64,000 nucleotides of DNA from Antedon bifida (GCA_963402885.1 OY727100.1:20741665-20805664), one strand, 5' to 3'. Counted from the first letter of the stretch, positions 1-12,945 are shown. Numbers and translations are program-made. The notes: a model not told the origin generated them from the letters alone.

Positions 1-2
1 CA

Positions 3-559
3 ACAGGGTATCCAGTTTACTCCACCGTTAGGAATTCACCAGCTTTCAGAGAACCTCAATATGAATCTGCTGACCAGGTGCTAGAGAGGAAATGGCGCAA
101 ATATTTTGGAGGTAAATGTTGGTTTAATATTATTTATTAGTCTAGTAGGCTAATGGTACAGTATATAATTTCAATCTTGGTTTTGCAGTGTTATATGATT
201 TTGTTCTTATTTAGATAAAAATTCAGGGTCATCAACTGTACCAGGTCTATCATCACTATCAGGGTCAAAGTTTAGAGGTTACATACCAGCCAGGTTAGTT
301 ATGTTTGATTTCATAATATAATTGTTGTACAACTCTCACTGAAATGTTCAAGTCATGAGACAAATTATATATAGAAAATGATATATAGAAAATGATATAT
401 TTTGACTTTAATTTCAGTGAACAGTTACGCACTTTCCGTGAAAACAGCAGACTTGCTACGCCTCTCACAAGTGGTAACTCGGTTGATCAGCATAAGTTTG
501 GATCTACAAGATTGGAGCTTGATGAAAATAACCAAATTAGAGTAAAACCAGTTACGTAG
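3..559 (+). CDS. 3' end of an unidentified gene (last three coding exons)
   Basis: Three exons on the + strand join in phase: up to 111 (enters from the left edge, donor GTAAAT), 215-293 (acceptor TTTAG, donor GTTAGT) and 418-559 (acceptor TTTCAG, stop TAG at 557-559). The visible 98 or so residues are the C-terminus. They are rich in Ser, Thr, Arg and Asn, with segments such as QVLERKWRKYFGD, SGSKFRGYIPA and EQLRTFRENSRLATP, and end NQIRVKPVT. There is no membrane segment or recognisable domain, and it looks like a disordered tail. I do not recognise the family. The gene converges on the CENATAC homologue, and the two 3' UTRs probably meet around 1260-1310. Confidence 0.72.
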
Positions 560-1468
560 AGTTGTGGATGAAGTTGGCTAGGATCATTTATATTTCCGAG
601 TGTCTAAAAACAAAATCACGGTTAGAATTCTGTGGTTTTATACGAAAACCTGTAGTAATGCAATTTTCAGTACTGTATTATAAAAACTTTGTACTACTGT
701 GATAGTACCCTGTGTAATATTCTGGCCGTATATTTGATTAATTTTCCCACCCAAATTTAATATCACCCAGTAGTAGTTCTGAGATCAGATGTTTGTATTG
801 CAAAAAAATCACCTTGAAATAATGCTAATAATCTATAGCAAAGTACTATCATGCTTTTATTAATGTTATACAGTTTTTGTTAATTATCGGTAGTTACCTG
901 TTTAAAAAGCAGTTACCTGTTTAAAAAGCTATTTATTGTGCACAAAGATATTGACTAGGTTTTGAGATATGTCTGTAATGTGTTTATAGCAATAGTATTT
1001 TCAATGACAGCCTTGATTCTACTTCGACTGTTTGTATATATATTTATGTAAATCTAAAATTATAGCCCTATTGTTTTGGTAATAGTATGAAACCAATGTC
1101 GGTGACCAAAACACCCAAAAATATGTCCAGTACTCTCTGTGTAATTAAGATTCCATCCCTACCTATTGGTATTCAAACAGTAACTTTTATACCTTTTTTC
1201 TGTGTAAATACACTTGTATGATGTTCATCTTGTTATGGTTTGTCATGAATGTATTCAACAAATAAATTACACAAGTTTTGTACTGCAATATTACATTGTC
1301 TTTTATTTAGTTTTACTTGTGCAATATCTACTGCAGTAATTACATTTTTTACTGCAATAAATAAAAAGAAAATGTAGTTACTGCAGTAGAATAATTTTGA
1401 CATTGTCCCTAATCTGCATTGCTATGCCAACATCTTGTCCTGTGTGCATAACTGTAGTTGGTGAATGA
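560..1468. other. Convergent 3' UTR region
   Basis: Non-coding space between two convergent genes. AATAAA near 1260 is a plausible + strand polyadenylation signal. TTTATT near 1303 reads as AATAAA on the - strand and could serve CENATAC, so the two 3' UTRs may overlap or abut. The stretch 1326-1392 carries the motif ACTGCAGTA several times in both orientations, resembling motifs near 53.6, 53.7 and 55.6 kb. Confidence 0.5.
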
Positions 1469-4400
1469 TTAATATTTTCCACTATGATGTCCATTCATTG
1501 TTTTGCGTTTTTTCCAGTTGCCTGTTTCACGTTGGTATTGTTGTCTAAAAAAAGAAGAAAACCATTCAAAGATACAAAATAATATAAAAACAAAGTAAAG
1601 CTTGCAGGCAAAGGCCAGGTTCACTGGGGACAAAAATTTGCAGCGTTACGGGCCAAATAGTAGGTAGGTAAAATATATTCTGTTATTGATTCTAAAATTG
1701 AGTGAAATGATAAAATAATTATGTACCAGTGAAATATTTAACCTACTTTGATTGTAATCGCCTTCCCGAGTTCCAAACACGGCCAAATGAAGGCATCCAA
1801 TCAGGATTGTTTGTTGAAGTACGATCAAAATTTGCTCCAACACGGGCAGGATTTAACTTACGTTTACGTTCTCTTTTCACTGAAAGAAGAAAATTACACC
1901 GACTTAATCAACCATGAAGATAACTTGCAACATAAATACTATTTAGACTAGATAATACATTTAAGATATGACATTGTGAGTGGGTATGGTACGCCTTTCA
2001 GACTGAATACACCACAACTTACAATGCTCTTGGAAGTCTTGCTCAGTTGGTCCTATGGGTTTTGTCTGTGTTGGCTCGCCATCATCAGCTCTGAACCATG
2101 GAGGCACAGCACCGGTGTGGACATTGCCATCAGGTAAACAGTTCTAAAACAATTGATATAATTAGGAATACTTTGAAACAATTATATCCACAAACTAGAT
2201 AGTAAAGCGGTTTGGGTTTCCTGACCTTTCACTCCAATAATGAAATATAACATATATGGTGCTATGAAGTACTATAATATTACTATATATAGTTTCTTTG
2301 TGAACATAACATTGAAAGATAAACGTACACTTTTGCCAATAAATGTCAATCCATCACTGTAGACTACACCCTCTGTTTGTACTTTTGAATGAGAAGGTTT
2401 ACTTCCACTTGATGAGTTTCCCCTGGAAAATAATAATAATGTTTTTACAAATAAATGCACAGATATTGCATAATACACTTTTATAAATTGTGTGCACTTC
2501 ATTGTTATACATGGGCTACTATGGATAAAGATGAAATTAAGAAGATACATTTAAAATTGAATTACAATAAAAACAAACACTTACCAACTACTAGATGAAT
2601 GCCCAGAACTTGGTCCACTCTAAAGAGGTTCAGGAAATAATTTCACAGTAACATAATTTATTTTAAAAGCTGAATTATATTACCTATTTACTTTAGGCAA
2701 AATGATACATATTGTGACAAATATGAAACAGTCATAGGGGGATCCTAAATTTTGAAAAATTAATTATTTGACTACTTCAAAATCAAAAAACTGCAACTGA
2801 CAATACAGTACACAAACGTTTCAGTATAAAACAAACAAATAAAAATAAATTTGAAAATATATTCAAAGGTATACAGTAAGCAGTGGGTACTGATTCTGTT
2901 ACATGTCGTCCACACCTGTTGTTCACTCTGTGTAGTGATTTGTAGGTCTTCTTTCTGGTTGACTACATTCGTCTGTGTACACTCTATTTCTTTTATCTTC
3001 ATAGCTTCCTGTAGAAATAATCATTAATTTAATATTGTATATCACTTCACAGTATTAACTCTTCATTCAAAGACTACTGTACCTGCAATGCATGTAGTCT
3101 GGGGGAACCTAAACGATAGCTCTTAGATTACATCTTAAAACTATTTATTTAATACCTTCTTCAATTGTGTTTCTTCCTCATTTTCATAGCAAGCAAGAGC
3201 ATTTCTTAAAGCTTCTTTAAATGAATCTAGTCCTTCTTCAGTTACAAGATAATTCTTTTTTTGTTCCTTGCTTAACCTATTTTCCCAAAAAAATTGGTGG
3301 ACTTTTCTGCCATGCTCAGACCTATAGAGAAATATTATAATGTATTGGAAAATTATGAAATAGGAACTGTAGGCAAATAGAGATGCTGCTAGGAGATGGA
3401 TAAGTTCGTCTATCCAGAATTAGTGAGTGAATGTGTTAAAATTAGGTGGAAGGTTTTGTGGGTGCCCTCACCCATCTCCACATAAAACATTAAAAAGGAT
3501 TAAAAAGAGGAACATACGTTGCAAGATGTTCCAGTAGACCTGCATCCATAATGATGGCATGGTGGTCTGCGACATGTCTTTTGACCTCTACAGAGCACAT
3601 GTAGCACCACACATTGACAGCTGATAACTCTGAACTAGCCTTAGTGATCACTGGATTTAGGAGCTTTTTCTTACTATCTGAAATCTACAATTATGAAAAC
3701 AACAATTTTCTAACATACAGTATAATTTAATAATTATTTTGTTTATTATTCTGTATTAATCATTTATGATCAGTGCTAGCTACACTCGGTTTAGTCTCAT
3801 ACTGTACCATGTGCAAATTAGTCTGATATTATTATAGGCCCTATTAAAGATGTATTGTTCCCCTGAAAAAATAATTATTTAAATTTTTGTTGTTGAATAG
3901 GCCATCTTAATGTCATATAATACTGTAGTTATCCACTTTCACCAAAAATTAGATCAAAAACAAATTTGTTTACCTGAAAAAACTGTAATTTAAAGCAAAA
4001 AATAGTCAAATTGGCTCCCAGCCAAAATGGATTTTTGGTTGAATTTAACCATTTATTATGTTATTTTATAAGGGAAACATTATTTGTTTCCATTTTTTCT
4101 ACGGAAGTCGTTAAATTTATTAAAACTACAAAATAACCTATTCAAAGTCTGATTTAATTAATCTTTAATTTTTCATGTTTTTGTTTGGGGGAATAACTAA
4201 CAAAAATATTTAATTTAAAAGCTTTATATTTTAGTTTGGTCTAAATATAAATTTTCAATTTGTCGGTCAGTGACATTTTTTTTTTTGATTGATTGTGCAG
4301 GCTAGGCCTACATGAATCGCAGCCAGCAACCAACAACTTATCACACGGGATGCGGCTGCCCCGCACAGAGCACCAGCAATACAATTATTCAGAAAACCGG

Positions 4401-4564
4401 TCATATGAGGGCCTAGCTTTACGATTCAAATATGACCTTACCTTTGATCCAAACTTTTTCAAAATTGTTTTCAATCGTGCTTTATGTTTTGACGAAAATG
4501 AATGTTTCTTTCCAGATGTGTGGTTTATTCTACAAATTCCACAAAACGAGTATTGATCTTCCAT
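1469..4564 (-). CDS. CENATAC: CENATAC (CCDC84) homologue, minor-spliceosome zinc-finger protein
   Basis: Nine exons in transcript order: 4442-4564, 3518-3684, 3156-3321, 2916-3008, 2585-2619, 2329-2422, 2023-2143, 1747-1879 and 1469-1544. They total 1008 nt (335 aa), close to the 332 aa I recall for human CENATAC. All introns are GT-AG and all phases close. Visible: an N-terminal zinc-binding pattern (Cys8, Cys11, His21, His27); a second CxxC...H-x5-H pattern (Cys68, Cys71, His94, His100) containing GLLEHLAT; then HQFFWENRLSKEQKKNYLVT; GLTFIGK; VHTGAVPPWF; and near the C-terminus RVGANFD with PSFGRVWNSGRR. These match the order of the vertebrate family. The family protein belongs to the minor spliceosome, promotes splicing of AT-AC introns with TXNL4B, and is found at centrosomes. 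The ATG at 4564 is chosen because it directly precedes the first zinc motif. None of its own introns looks U12-type. Confidence 0.93.
2585..2619 (-). CDS. CENATAC: CENATAC 35-bp microexon
   Basis: A Ser-rich microexon (SGPSSGHSSSS) with acceptor CTTTAG and donor TTG|GTAAGT. It enters in phase 0 and leaves in phase 2, exactly as the flanking exons need. It lies in the low-complexity linker between the zinc-finger half and the conserved C-terminal half. Confidence 0.75.
3841..4200. mobile_element. MITE family 2, copy A
   Basis: Starts ATTAAAGATGTATTGTTCCC. The interior matches copies at 50.3 and 59.5 kb (GTCAAATTGGCT, CAGCCAA, TTTTTGGTTGAATTTAA, ACTACAAAATAACCTAT). The right end is degenerate (TTGGGGGAATAACTAA). 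It lies in intron 1 of the CENATAC gene. Confidence 0.65.
4442..4564 (-). CDS. CENATAC: CENATAC exon 1 (first zinc finger)
   Basis: Encodes the first 41 residues, with MEDQYSFCGICRINH followed by KKHSFSSKHK. The donor AAAG|GTAAGG is strong. Upstream in-frame residues from a non-ATG start at 4657 are ignored because they are not family-like. Confidence 0.88.
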
Positions 4565-6026
4565 AGTAACTTTTTTTGTTCGACAACGAAAAATTGTGTT
4601 ATCAACATTGTAGGCTCTACTATTCCAGACGTCAGTAAAATTGACCCCAAAAGACATGCGCCCCCAACGTCAGAACAATAACAAGAATTCTAAAACTTTC
4701 ATGAACTTTTCACACATAAAATGAAAGCAATTATTGCTTTGATTTCATTAATGTTTATAAGATAATTTTAATATATATTCATTTTTTTGACAAAATAAAG
4801 AATCTGAACTGTATTTTTTTTAGTTTTTATTCAACAAAAATCATACTTGTACTAAAAAATAAATTTGTACATACAGTATAAAAATAATCTAAATTATCAA
4901 CATTTTTGGTAAAAAAATATGGAAGAGTTTGGACATAGAACAGATAATTTATGGATTTAAAAGATAATTACACCACATAATAAAATTGAATTACATTACA
5001 TTTTATTTTTATTTCGGAAACGTACGTCCAACAAATTGCATCGCATAAGAAAAAACGAGTTTAAATAAAAAAGCCAAACACACAAAAAAAGATTAGATCA
5101 TCTCAGGATCTCCATCATTTTGTTATGGAGCCTGGATGATTCAAATGATGATACCATAATACATTCTATCATTTCATTTTTGCTAGCCGACATTTTCTGT
5201 AACAATGAAAAGACAGATTTTCTTAGAAATTCCCCAATGATTCCTTGACAATGGTGGGAGGTACAACTTCATGTCTTGTTACACAAAAAAATCATTTAAT
5301 CTACAACCAAAGGTATTGCTGCACACACAAGGCAGGAATAAATGGTTCACTTTGTACACTAAATGGTGCCTAGATGGAATAACAACAACTTAGTTGCAGC
5401 CATGTATTTACATAAATATTAGTTGCTTTAAAATGCGAGACGATACTATCGTAATACTGTATTCTATTTATAATAAACCAAATATTGTATGATATTTCAT
5501 TAACAGAGGATATATGCAGAATACAACTGTTTATAGTACAAGCTATTTACTCAAAGAATGTTTACTTTCATTTGGCCTTAACTAAATGCTTATGACTGCT
5601 GACAAAAAAAACATGAAATTGAGTGGCCACAATTATGAATGATTTGCACTTACAATAAATTATACTTAAATTAATTATATAATGAACAATGGACGGAATC
5701 TATTTGAAGAAAGAAATAATTACACCACATAATAAATTAACTTGGAACCCAATGATTCCTTGACAATGGTGGGAGGTACAACTTATTTTAATGTCTTATT
5801 ACACAAAAAATCCTTTACAACTAAAAGCATTGCTGCCTGTGAGGCAGGAATAAATAGTCACTTCGTACACTAAATGCTTATGACGGCGTACTGCTGACAA
5901 AAAAAAGCATGAAATTGAGTGGCCACAATTATGAATTATTTGCACTTATAAATAATAAATTATATTTAAATTAATTATATCTTGAACAATGGACGGAATA
6001 ATTTGAATTTGAAGAATCAATGATGA
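4565..6026. other. Intergenic / 3' UTR region with an internal duplication
   Basis: Lies between the CENATAC start and the stop of the coiled-coil gene. It holds the CENATAC promoter side and the coiled-coil gene's 3' UTR. A duplicated block appears at 5232-5707 and 5749-6010. The second copy lacks about 200 bp found in the first and shares such stretches as ATGATTCCTTGACAATGGTG and GAGTGGCCACAATTATGAAT. No coding sequence is supported. Confidence 0.5.
5232..6010. repeat. Tandem duplication of a 3' UTR-like segment
   Basis: Two diverged copies sit head to tail, 5232-5707 and 5749-6010. Both begin with a block on CCTTGACAATGGTGGGAGG and end with GAACAATGGACGGAAT. The right copy has an internal deletion relative to the left. 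Confidence 0.75.
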
Positions 6027-8315
6027 TCAATTGTCTTCCGGTGGCTTCACATATCTTCGCCTGAAATTAAAACAAAAAATAAACAGAAAGTGTATTAAAA
6101 CCTTGGTACAAATGATAAAACTCTGGGTAAATAAATGTTAATAAAGAGAATTCATTATCACTGTAATTCATATTCAGTATATAGGTACAATATGAAAAGT
6201 ACCAAAAGCCAATAACAATTGTATTTATTGTAAGCTCTGTCCACACTATCAAACTTTATATTTATAGAATTGGTTATACCTATAAATTCATATTCGTTTT
6301 TTATTATACGTATTTCGATTTATGTTTACATTCCAAAAAGTACCAAAAGCAAGTAATTGTATTACGGGTCTTTCACTGGCGCCGGAAAATCCAAGCGAAC
6401 GTCAATGTTTTCACACGATGGCTGGACCGGAACAGGTGTGAAAGACCCTTCATGGTGGTAGCAGTGTACACAATAAGACATACTTTACTAAGTAACAATA
6501 AAGGTACCATGCTTTGTATAATTAAATGCAGTACTTTACTTACAATAGATCATTGGCAGCTTGTAGTTCAGATATCTTAGCTTCAGTTTCAGCCATCCAC
6601 TCTCTGTATTTCTCTCCCCATTGCAATTTTAACTGTATAAAAAAAATAATCTGTAATTACAATATGTAATTCTGCAATATATATCATATTTATAATATTC
6701 GTTTTGAATATACACCACTCACTTCCCAAAACCCCATGAATAAACATATTTTCCTTCTTTTAAACGTCCCGCTTATTTATTAAATACAAGTTTATAGTGC
6801 TCCTGTTAGCTGTCTATGACATTGCCTCCTTTGACATTCAAGAAACGGCCATAGTAATCCTTAAGCTCTGTCTACACTATCAAACTTTATGTGATGTTCC
6901 CATGGTGGTGATATGTCCAAATTTGGTAGTGATATGACATCATTTCCATGGGCACATTTTTTTTGTCACATAAATTTGATAGTGTAGAGCTTTAAGCCAA
7001 CGTACCTTTAAGTTTAGTTGCTCTTCTTTCTCACACCAATGTGCTTCTTTGATGCTCAACTCTGTAAACAACTCTTCAAACTTGTGCAGAAGCGAGTTAT
7101 TTTCTTCTTTGAGATCTTCATTTTTATGTTCCAATTCTTCAGTCTTTCTTTCTAAAGATTCATTTTGTGCCTTTAATTTTGCTATTTCCTCTAAATGATT
7201 GCACTTCACCTAGAGTAATATAAAAAAAAAACATTGATTACCAGTTTATACATTGTATCTATTCAATTTAAGTACTTTTAAAGTCCTTTATGGGTAGACA
7301 ATGACCATTAGGTGTGTACAAAGACACCTGCAGGCCATGCCAATAATAAAAGACAATCCATGTAATTCATAATTCTTATTTTGGTTTTTGATAAGGTGTA
7401 GAGCAGTACTAGAAAATATTTACAAGACAAGGAGGCATAACTCTTGGTAGTCTGAAAATATAAAAAGTAGTTTTATTTTAGCTCGCAACCCTAGCCTTCG
7501 CCTTCCTGTGGATCCGCCCATAGGAGGCAACATATCATGATGATGGTTTGAATTTGTGAGCAAACAATGTGAGCTCTGCCTGCTTATATATTAATTAAAT
7601 ATTCTTAAACATTGTCGCACATTCATTACCTCAACTGGTTTGCTCTCCATTAACTTTCTTATTTCTTTCTCATGCTGAATTCTTAACTGTTCCAATTTCT
7701 GTTCTAACGTTGCATCAGGTTTAGATGACCTACTGTTGGAAAGGAAAGACAAAATTATTGGTTTAGGCCTAGTTATTGTCACCAATCCGATGAAAATGTT
7801 TCCATGACATGGCTGTGGTCAACAGGCTTGTCAGAAAATGTATTTTAGCATGATGGGTTTTTTTTAAAAATACAGTATTCACCGTACCTGTTTTGATGTT
7901 TTGGATTTGCTGTTGAAATATATTCTTTTTCCTTTTTGAGAACAGTTGTGCTCTTAGCCTTCCTGAGTTCTTCCAGTCGCTTTTTTAAAGATGAAACCAG
8001 GTTTTCAAGCTACAGAAAGATAATAAAAACACATTAAGCAATTAGCCAATCCATTCTAGGGCCTAGGCCTGCATGCTAGGCCCGAAGAAAGTACACAGTG
8101 GGTGGTCAGCAGTGCACTGGCACTCACTGCCCTACAACAACAATCCACAACAACAAGCCAAGGCTAGCTTAGCTACAGTAGGCTAGCTACTAGGCTAGGC
8201 TGATAGAATAAGTATGATTCTTGTTACTTACCTCTTTAACACGTCCTTTGAGTGTAGTTATTTCAGCCTTATTGCCACCAGTACCACTATTATGATTTAC
8301 CACTGTTTTAGACAT
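6027..8315 (-). CDS. 210-aa coiled-coil protein, function unknown
   Basis: Six exons in transcript order: 8232-8315, 7888-8009, 7630-7729, 7006-7209, 6544-6632 and 6027-6060. They total 633 nt (210 aa). All junctions are GT-AG and in phase. The start is the ATG at 8315 (MSKTVVNHNSG), which opens the first coding exon; a longer in-frame extension uses an upstream ATG near 8405 and looks less natural. The protein is almost all heptad-rich helix: KRLEELRKAK, KLEQLRIQHEKEIRKL, then a long exon rich in Glu, Lys, Leu and Asn (residues about 103-170), WGEKYREWMAETEAKISEL, and the terminus RRYVKPPEDN. No signal peptide, membrane segment or enzyme motif is visible. It resembles centrosomal or ciliary coiled-coil proteins only in general character; I do not assign a family. 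Confidence 0.82.
6861..6995. mobile_element. Palindromic MITE family 1, copy 1
   Basis: Begins TTAAGCTCTGTCTACACTAT and ends in the inverted form (GATAGTGTAGAGCTTTAA). The middle has the family signature GGTAGTGATATGACATCAT. It ends about 10 bp from the 5' splice site of the coiled-coil gene exon at 7006-7209. Confidence 0.85.
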
Positions 8316-9100
8316 CTGTATTTTACTGTATTTATTTTGTAAACCAACAACTTGAGGTATATTTGGAGTACTTATTATGTACCCCAAATACAGCTCGCTA
8401 TGCATATGGAACGCTAAAAGTGACTAAATTCAGATTAATTAGTTTATCATGCATATGACAAGCTTTAATATTAATAATAACAGAATTAAAATATTAGGAA
8501 TTGTTATGATCATCATTAGTCTGGCCTCCAAATTGTAGACACACAAGCCTCGCTACCACGTCAAGGTTGATGATCAGAGCGAGGGCAGGTAGCACTTGTA
8601 ATGATGCTCCTTGATTGGTTAAGAAAAAAAACATACAGGCATGCATGCATATTAAAAGAACATTAAAATTAAAACATTAACATATTTTCAATTCAAAAAT
8701 TTCAAATAATAAAATTGGAATGCATAGTTTAAAAAAATGTCAACAAAGAAATAGCATGCTTTATTTTATCTACAACATATTATATGCTGATATGGTTAAG
8801 AAACTTGCATGCATACATAGTTATTTTCTATTAAAAAGTTTCAAATAAACATCGGCATGCATAGTAAAACAAATGTTTAAAAAATAGCATGCTTTATTTT
8901 AGCTATGATATGTTATTTATATTAGAAAAATTTAAAACATTGGCATGCATAGTAAAACAATACTGTATAATTATTGTTTAAATAGTAAAAATATACCTAG
9001 AAAAATTAATGTGTTAAAAAAGATGTTAAACATTAGCATTATGTAAATAAACAGGAAGGAAGACAATCATGCTATTAGGGAAAATAACCTTCATTTGAAA
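8316..9100. other. Upstream flank of the coiled-coil gene
   Basis: No gene seen. From about 8640 the sequence contains loosely repeated GCATGCAT-bearing AT-rich stretches (for example near 8641, 8812, 8862 and 8942) that grade into the 74-bp array. The promoter of the coiled-coil gene should lie in 8320-8620. Confidence 0.4.
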
Positions 9101-9104
9101 ACAA

Positions 9105-12100
9105 AACAAAAATAATCAATAATATGCTAACAAGGGAAAGAAATCTAAATTATTAGCATTTTAATAATAAAATACATAGAAAAACAATCAATATTATGCT
9201 AATAAGGGAAAGAAACTTGTAAATTATTAGCATTTTAATAAAATACATAGAAAAACAATCAATATTATGTTATTATGGGAAAGAAACCTGTAAATTATTA
9301 GCATTTTAATTATAAAATACATAGAAAAACAATCAATATTATGCCAGTAAGGGAAAGAAACGTGTAAATTATTAGCATTTTAATAATAAAATACATATAA
9401 AAACAATAAATATTATGCTAATAAGGGAAAGAAACTTGTAAATTATTAGCATTTTAATAAAATACATAGAAAAACAATCAATATTATGCTAATATGGGAA
9501 AGAAACCTGTAAATTATTAGCATTTTAATAAAATACATAGATAAACAATCAATATTATGCTAATAAGGGAAAGAAACGTGTAAATTATTAGCATTTTAAT
9601 AATAAAATACATAGAAAAACAATAAATATTATGCTAATAAGGGAAAGAAACTTGTAAATTATTAGCATTTTAATAAAATACATAGAAAAACAATCAATAT
9701 TATGCTAATATGGGAAAGAAACCTGTAAATTATTAGCATTTTAATAATAAAATACATAGAAAAACAATCAATATTATTCTAATATGGGAAAAAAACCTGT
9801 AAATTATTAGCATTTTAATAAAATACATAGATAAACAATCAATATTATGCTAATAAAGGAAAGAAATCTGTAAATTATTAGCATTTTAATAATAAAATAC
9901 ATATAAAAACAATAAATATTATGCTAAGGGAAAGAAACTTGTAAATTATTAGCATTTTAATAAAATACATAGATAAACAATCAATATTGTGCTAATAAGG
10001 GAAAGAAATCTGTAAATTATTAGCATTTTAATAATAAAATACATAGAAAAACCATCAATATTATGCTAATATGGGAAAGAAACCTGTAAATTATTAGCAT
10101 TTTAATAGAAAAATACATAGAAAAACAATCAATATTATGCTAATAAGGGAAAGAAATCTGTAAATTATTAGCATTTTAATAAAATACATAGAAAAACAAT
10201 CAATATTATGCAAATATGGGAAAGAAACCTATAAATTATTAGCATTTTAATAATAAAATACATAGAAAAACAATCAATATTATGCTAATATGGGAAAGAA
10301 ACCTGTAAATTTTCAGCATTTTAATTATAAAATACATAGAAAAACAATCAATATTATGCTAATAAGGGAAGAAATCTGTAAATTATTAGCATTTTAATAG
10401 AAAAATACATAGAAAAACAATCAATATTATGCTAATATGGGAAAAAAACCTGTAAATTATTAGCATTTTAATAAAATACATAGAAAAACAATCAATATTA
10501 TGCTAATATGGGAAAGAAACCTGTAAATTATTAGCATTTTAATAATAAAATACATAGAAAAACAATCAATATTATGCTAATATGGGAAAGAAACTTATAA
10601 ATTATTGGCATTTTAATAATAAAATACATAGAAAAACAATCAATATTATGCTGATATGGGAAAGAAACCTATAAATTATTAGCATTTTAATAATAAAATA
10701 CATAGAAAAACAATCAATATTATGCTGATATGGGAAAGAAATCTGTAAATTATTAGCATTTTAATAATAAAATACATAGAAAAACAATCAATATTATGCT
10801 GATATGGGAAAGAAACCTGTAAATTATTAGCATTTTAATAATAAAATACATAGAAAAACAATCAATATTATGCTAATAAGGGAAAGAAATCTGTAAATTA
10901 TTAGCATTTTAATAATAAAATACATAGAAAAACAATAAATATTATGCTAATATGGGAAAGAAATCTGTAAATTATTAGCATTTTAAAAATAAAATACATA
11001 GAAAAACAATCAATATTATGTTAATAAGGGAAAGAAATCTGTAAATTATTAGCATTTTAATAATAAAATACATAGAAAAACAATCAATATTATGCTAATA
11101 TGGGAAAGAAATCTGTAAATTATTAGCATTTTAATAATAAAATACATAGAAAAACAATATGCTAATATGGGAAAGAAATCTGTAAATTATTAGCATTTTA
11201 ATAATAAAATACATAGAAAAACAATAAATATTATGCTAATAAGGGAAAGAAACTTGTAAATTAGCATTTTAATAATAAAATACATAGAAAAACAATCAAT
11301 ATTATGCTAATATGGGAAAGAAATCTAAATTATTAGCATTTTAATAATAAAATACATAGAAAAACAATCAATATTATGCTAATAAGGGAAAGAAACCTGT
11401 AAAATATTAGCATTTTAATAATAAAATACATAGAAAACAATCAATATTATGCTAATATGGGAAAGAAACCTGTAAATTATTAGCATTTTAATTATAAAAT
11501 ACATGGAAAAACAATCAATATTATGCTAATATGGGAAAGAAACCTGTAAATTATTAGCATTTTAATAATAAAATACATAGAAAACAATCAATATTATGCT
11601 AATATGGGAAAGAAACCTGTAAATGATTAGCATTTTAATTATAAAATACATAGAAAAACAATAAATATTATTCTAATATGGGAAAGAAACCTGTAAATTA
11701 TTAGCATTTTAATAATAAAATACATAGAAAAACAATCAATATTATGCTAATCAGGGAAAGAAACCTGTAAATAATTAGCATTTTAATTATAAAATACATA
11801 GAAAAACAATCAATATTATGCTAATATGGGAAAGAAATCTGTAAATGATTAGCATTTTAATAAAATACATAGAAAAACAATCAATATTATGCTAATAAGG
11901 GAAAGAAACCTGTAAATTATTAGCATTTTAATAATAAAATACATAGAAAAACAATCAATATTATGCTAATAAGGGAAAGAAACCTGTAAATTAGCATTTT
12001 AATAATAAAATACATAGAAAAACAATCAATATTATGCTAATAAGGGAAAGAAACCTGTGAATTATTAGCATTTTAATAATAAAATACATAGAAAAACAAT

Positions 12101-12215
12101 CAATATTATGCTAATATGGGAAAGAAACCTGTAAATTATTAGCATTTTAATAATAAAATACATAGAAAAATAATCAATATTATGCTAATATGGGAAAGAA
12201 ACCTGTAAATTATTA
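9105..12215. repeat. 74-bp AT-rich tandem array, about 42 copies
   Basis: Units contain AATTATTAGCATTTTAATAA, ACATAGAAAAACAATCAATA and TATGCTAATATGGGAAAGAA. Most are 74 bp, with 71-bp variants lacking one TAA triplet. Units also differ by AATAAGGG versus AATATGGG and by CTTG, CCTG or TCTG after GAAA. Copies are highly similar, suggesting recent expansion or conversion. No long reading frame crosses it. Confidence 0.95.
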
Positions 12216-12229
12216 ACATATTTTAGAAA

Positions 12230-12945
12230 AAAAAATGAATATGGTTATTTTTTTAAAAAGTAAATTAGCATATTAATTTTATACAAAAACAATACCTTAA
12301 AAAAATATTAATAATATACAAAAACTTACAGTATCAAATACTTACAGCTAGCTGTTACAATCCTGGAATCAAGTTTGGTAGATGATGTAGGATCCATGAC
12401 ATCTATGCTGAGTCACATGGCTTTATTCAACTATGGGACTCTTGCATTCAAGCAACCTATAGATCTAAAAAGAAAGCTGGAGAAGAAAAATAGTAGATAA
12501 TTCTTACCTTTATCTGCTGTTAACACATACTTACCTCATTATCTGCATATCATCATATCATATGGACAGTCTATGAACAAGACATTTGTCATCTGTGGAT
12601 CATTGGTCAGGTGCTCTCCCTGCTGGTCAAAAGATTTAATATCAATGTATCATAAAAACATGTACCGGTCATAGGGGTGGGGTTTAAAGAGCCAAGAATC
12701 TCATTTTACTATTAGAAAATTGTTGTTTTAAAGATATTCAGCTGGTAATAAATGTTTTGTGTTATATTTTGATGAAGAATATTTAAGGTAACTATTCAAA
12801 CAAATAAAAATATACATTTCTTTCATGTATATAAAATAATCCTTTACCAATGATGGGACATCATACTTACCTAACATAATACTTACATGTAGAAGGAGTA
12901 TAAAAACAAACCACATCCACCAACTGCCAAATGTTGTACATTAAC
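12230..12945. other. Spacer between the 74-bp and 57-bp arrays
   Basis: About 700 bp of unique-looking AT-rich sequence. No exon, RNA gene or mobile-element ends are convincing. Confidence 0.4.

Noticed and set aside
2329..2332. Donor AAAA|GTGTAC for CENATAC exon 6
   Set aside because: It would lead to an in-frame stop after the next acceptor. The donor AAAAGT|GTACGT two bases on keeps the frame into the conserved VHTGAVPPW segment.
9105..12215. CRISPR-like array
   Set aside because: Repeats are contiguous with no unique spacers, and the genome is eukaryotic. It is an ordinary satellite.
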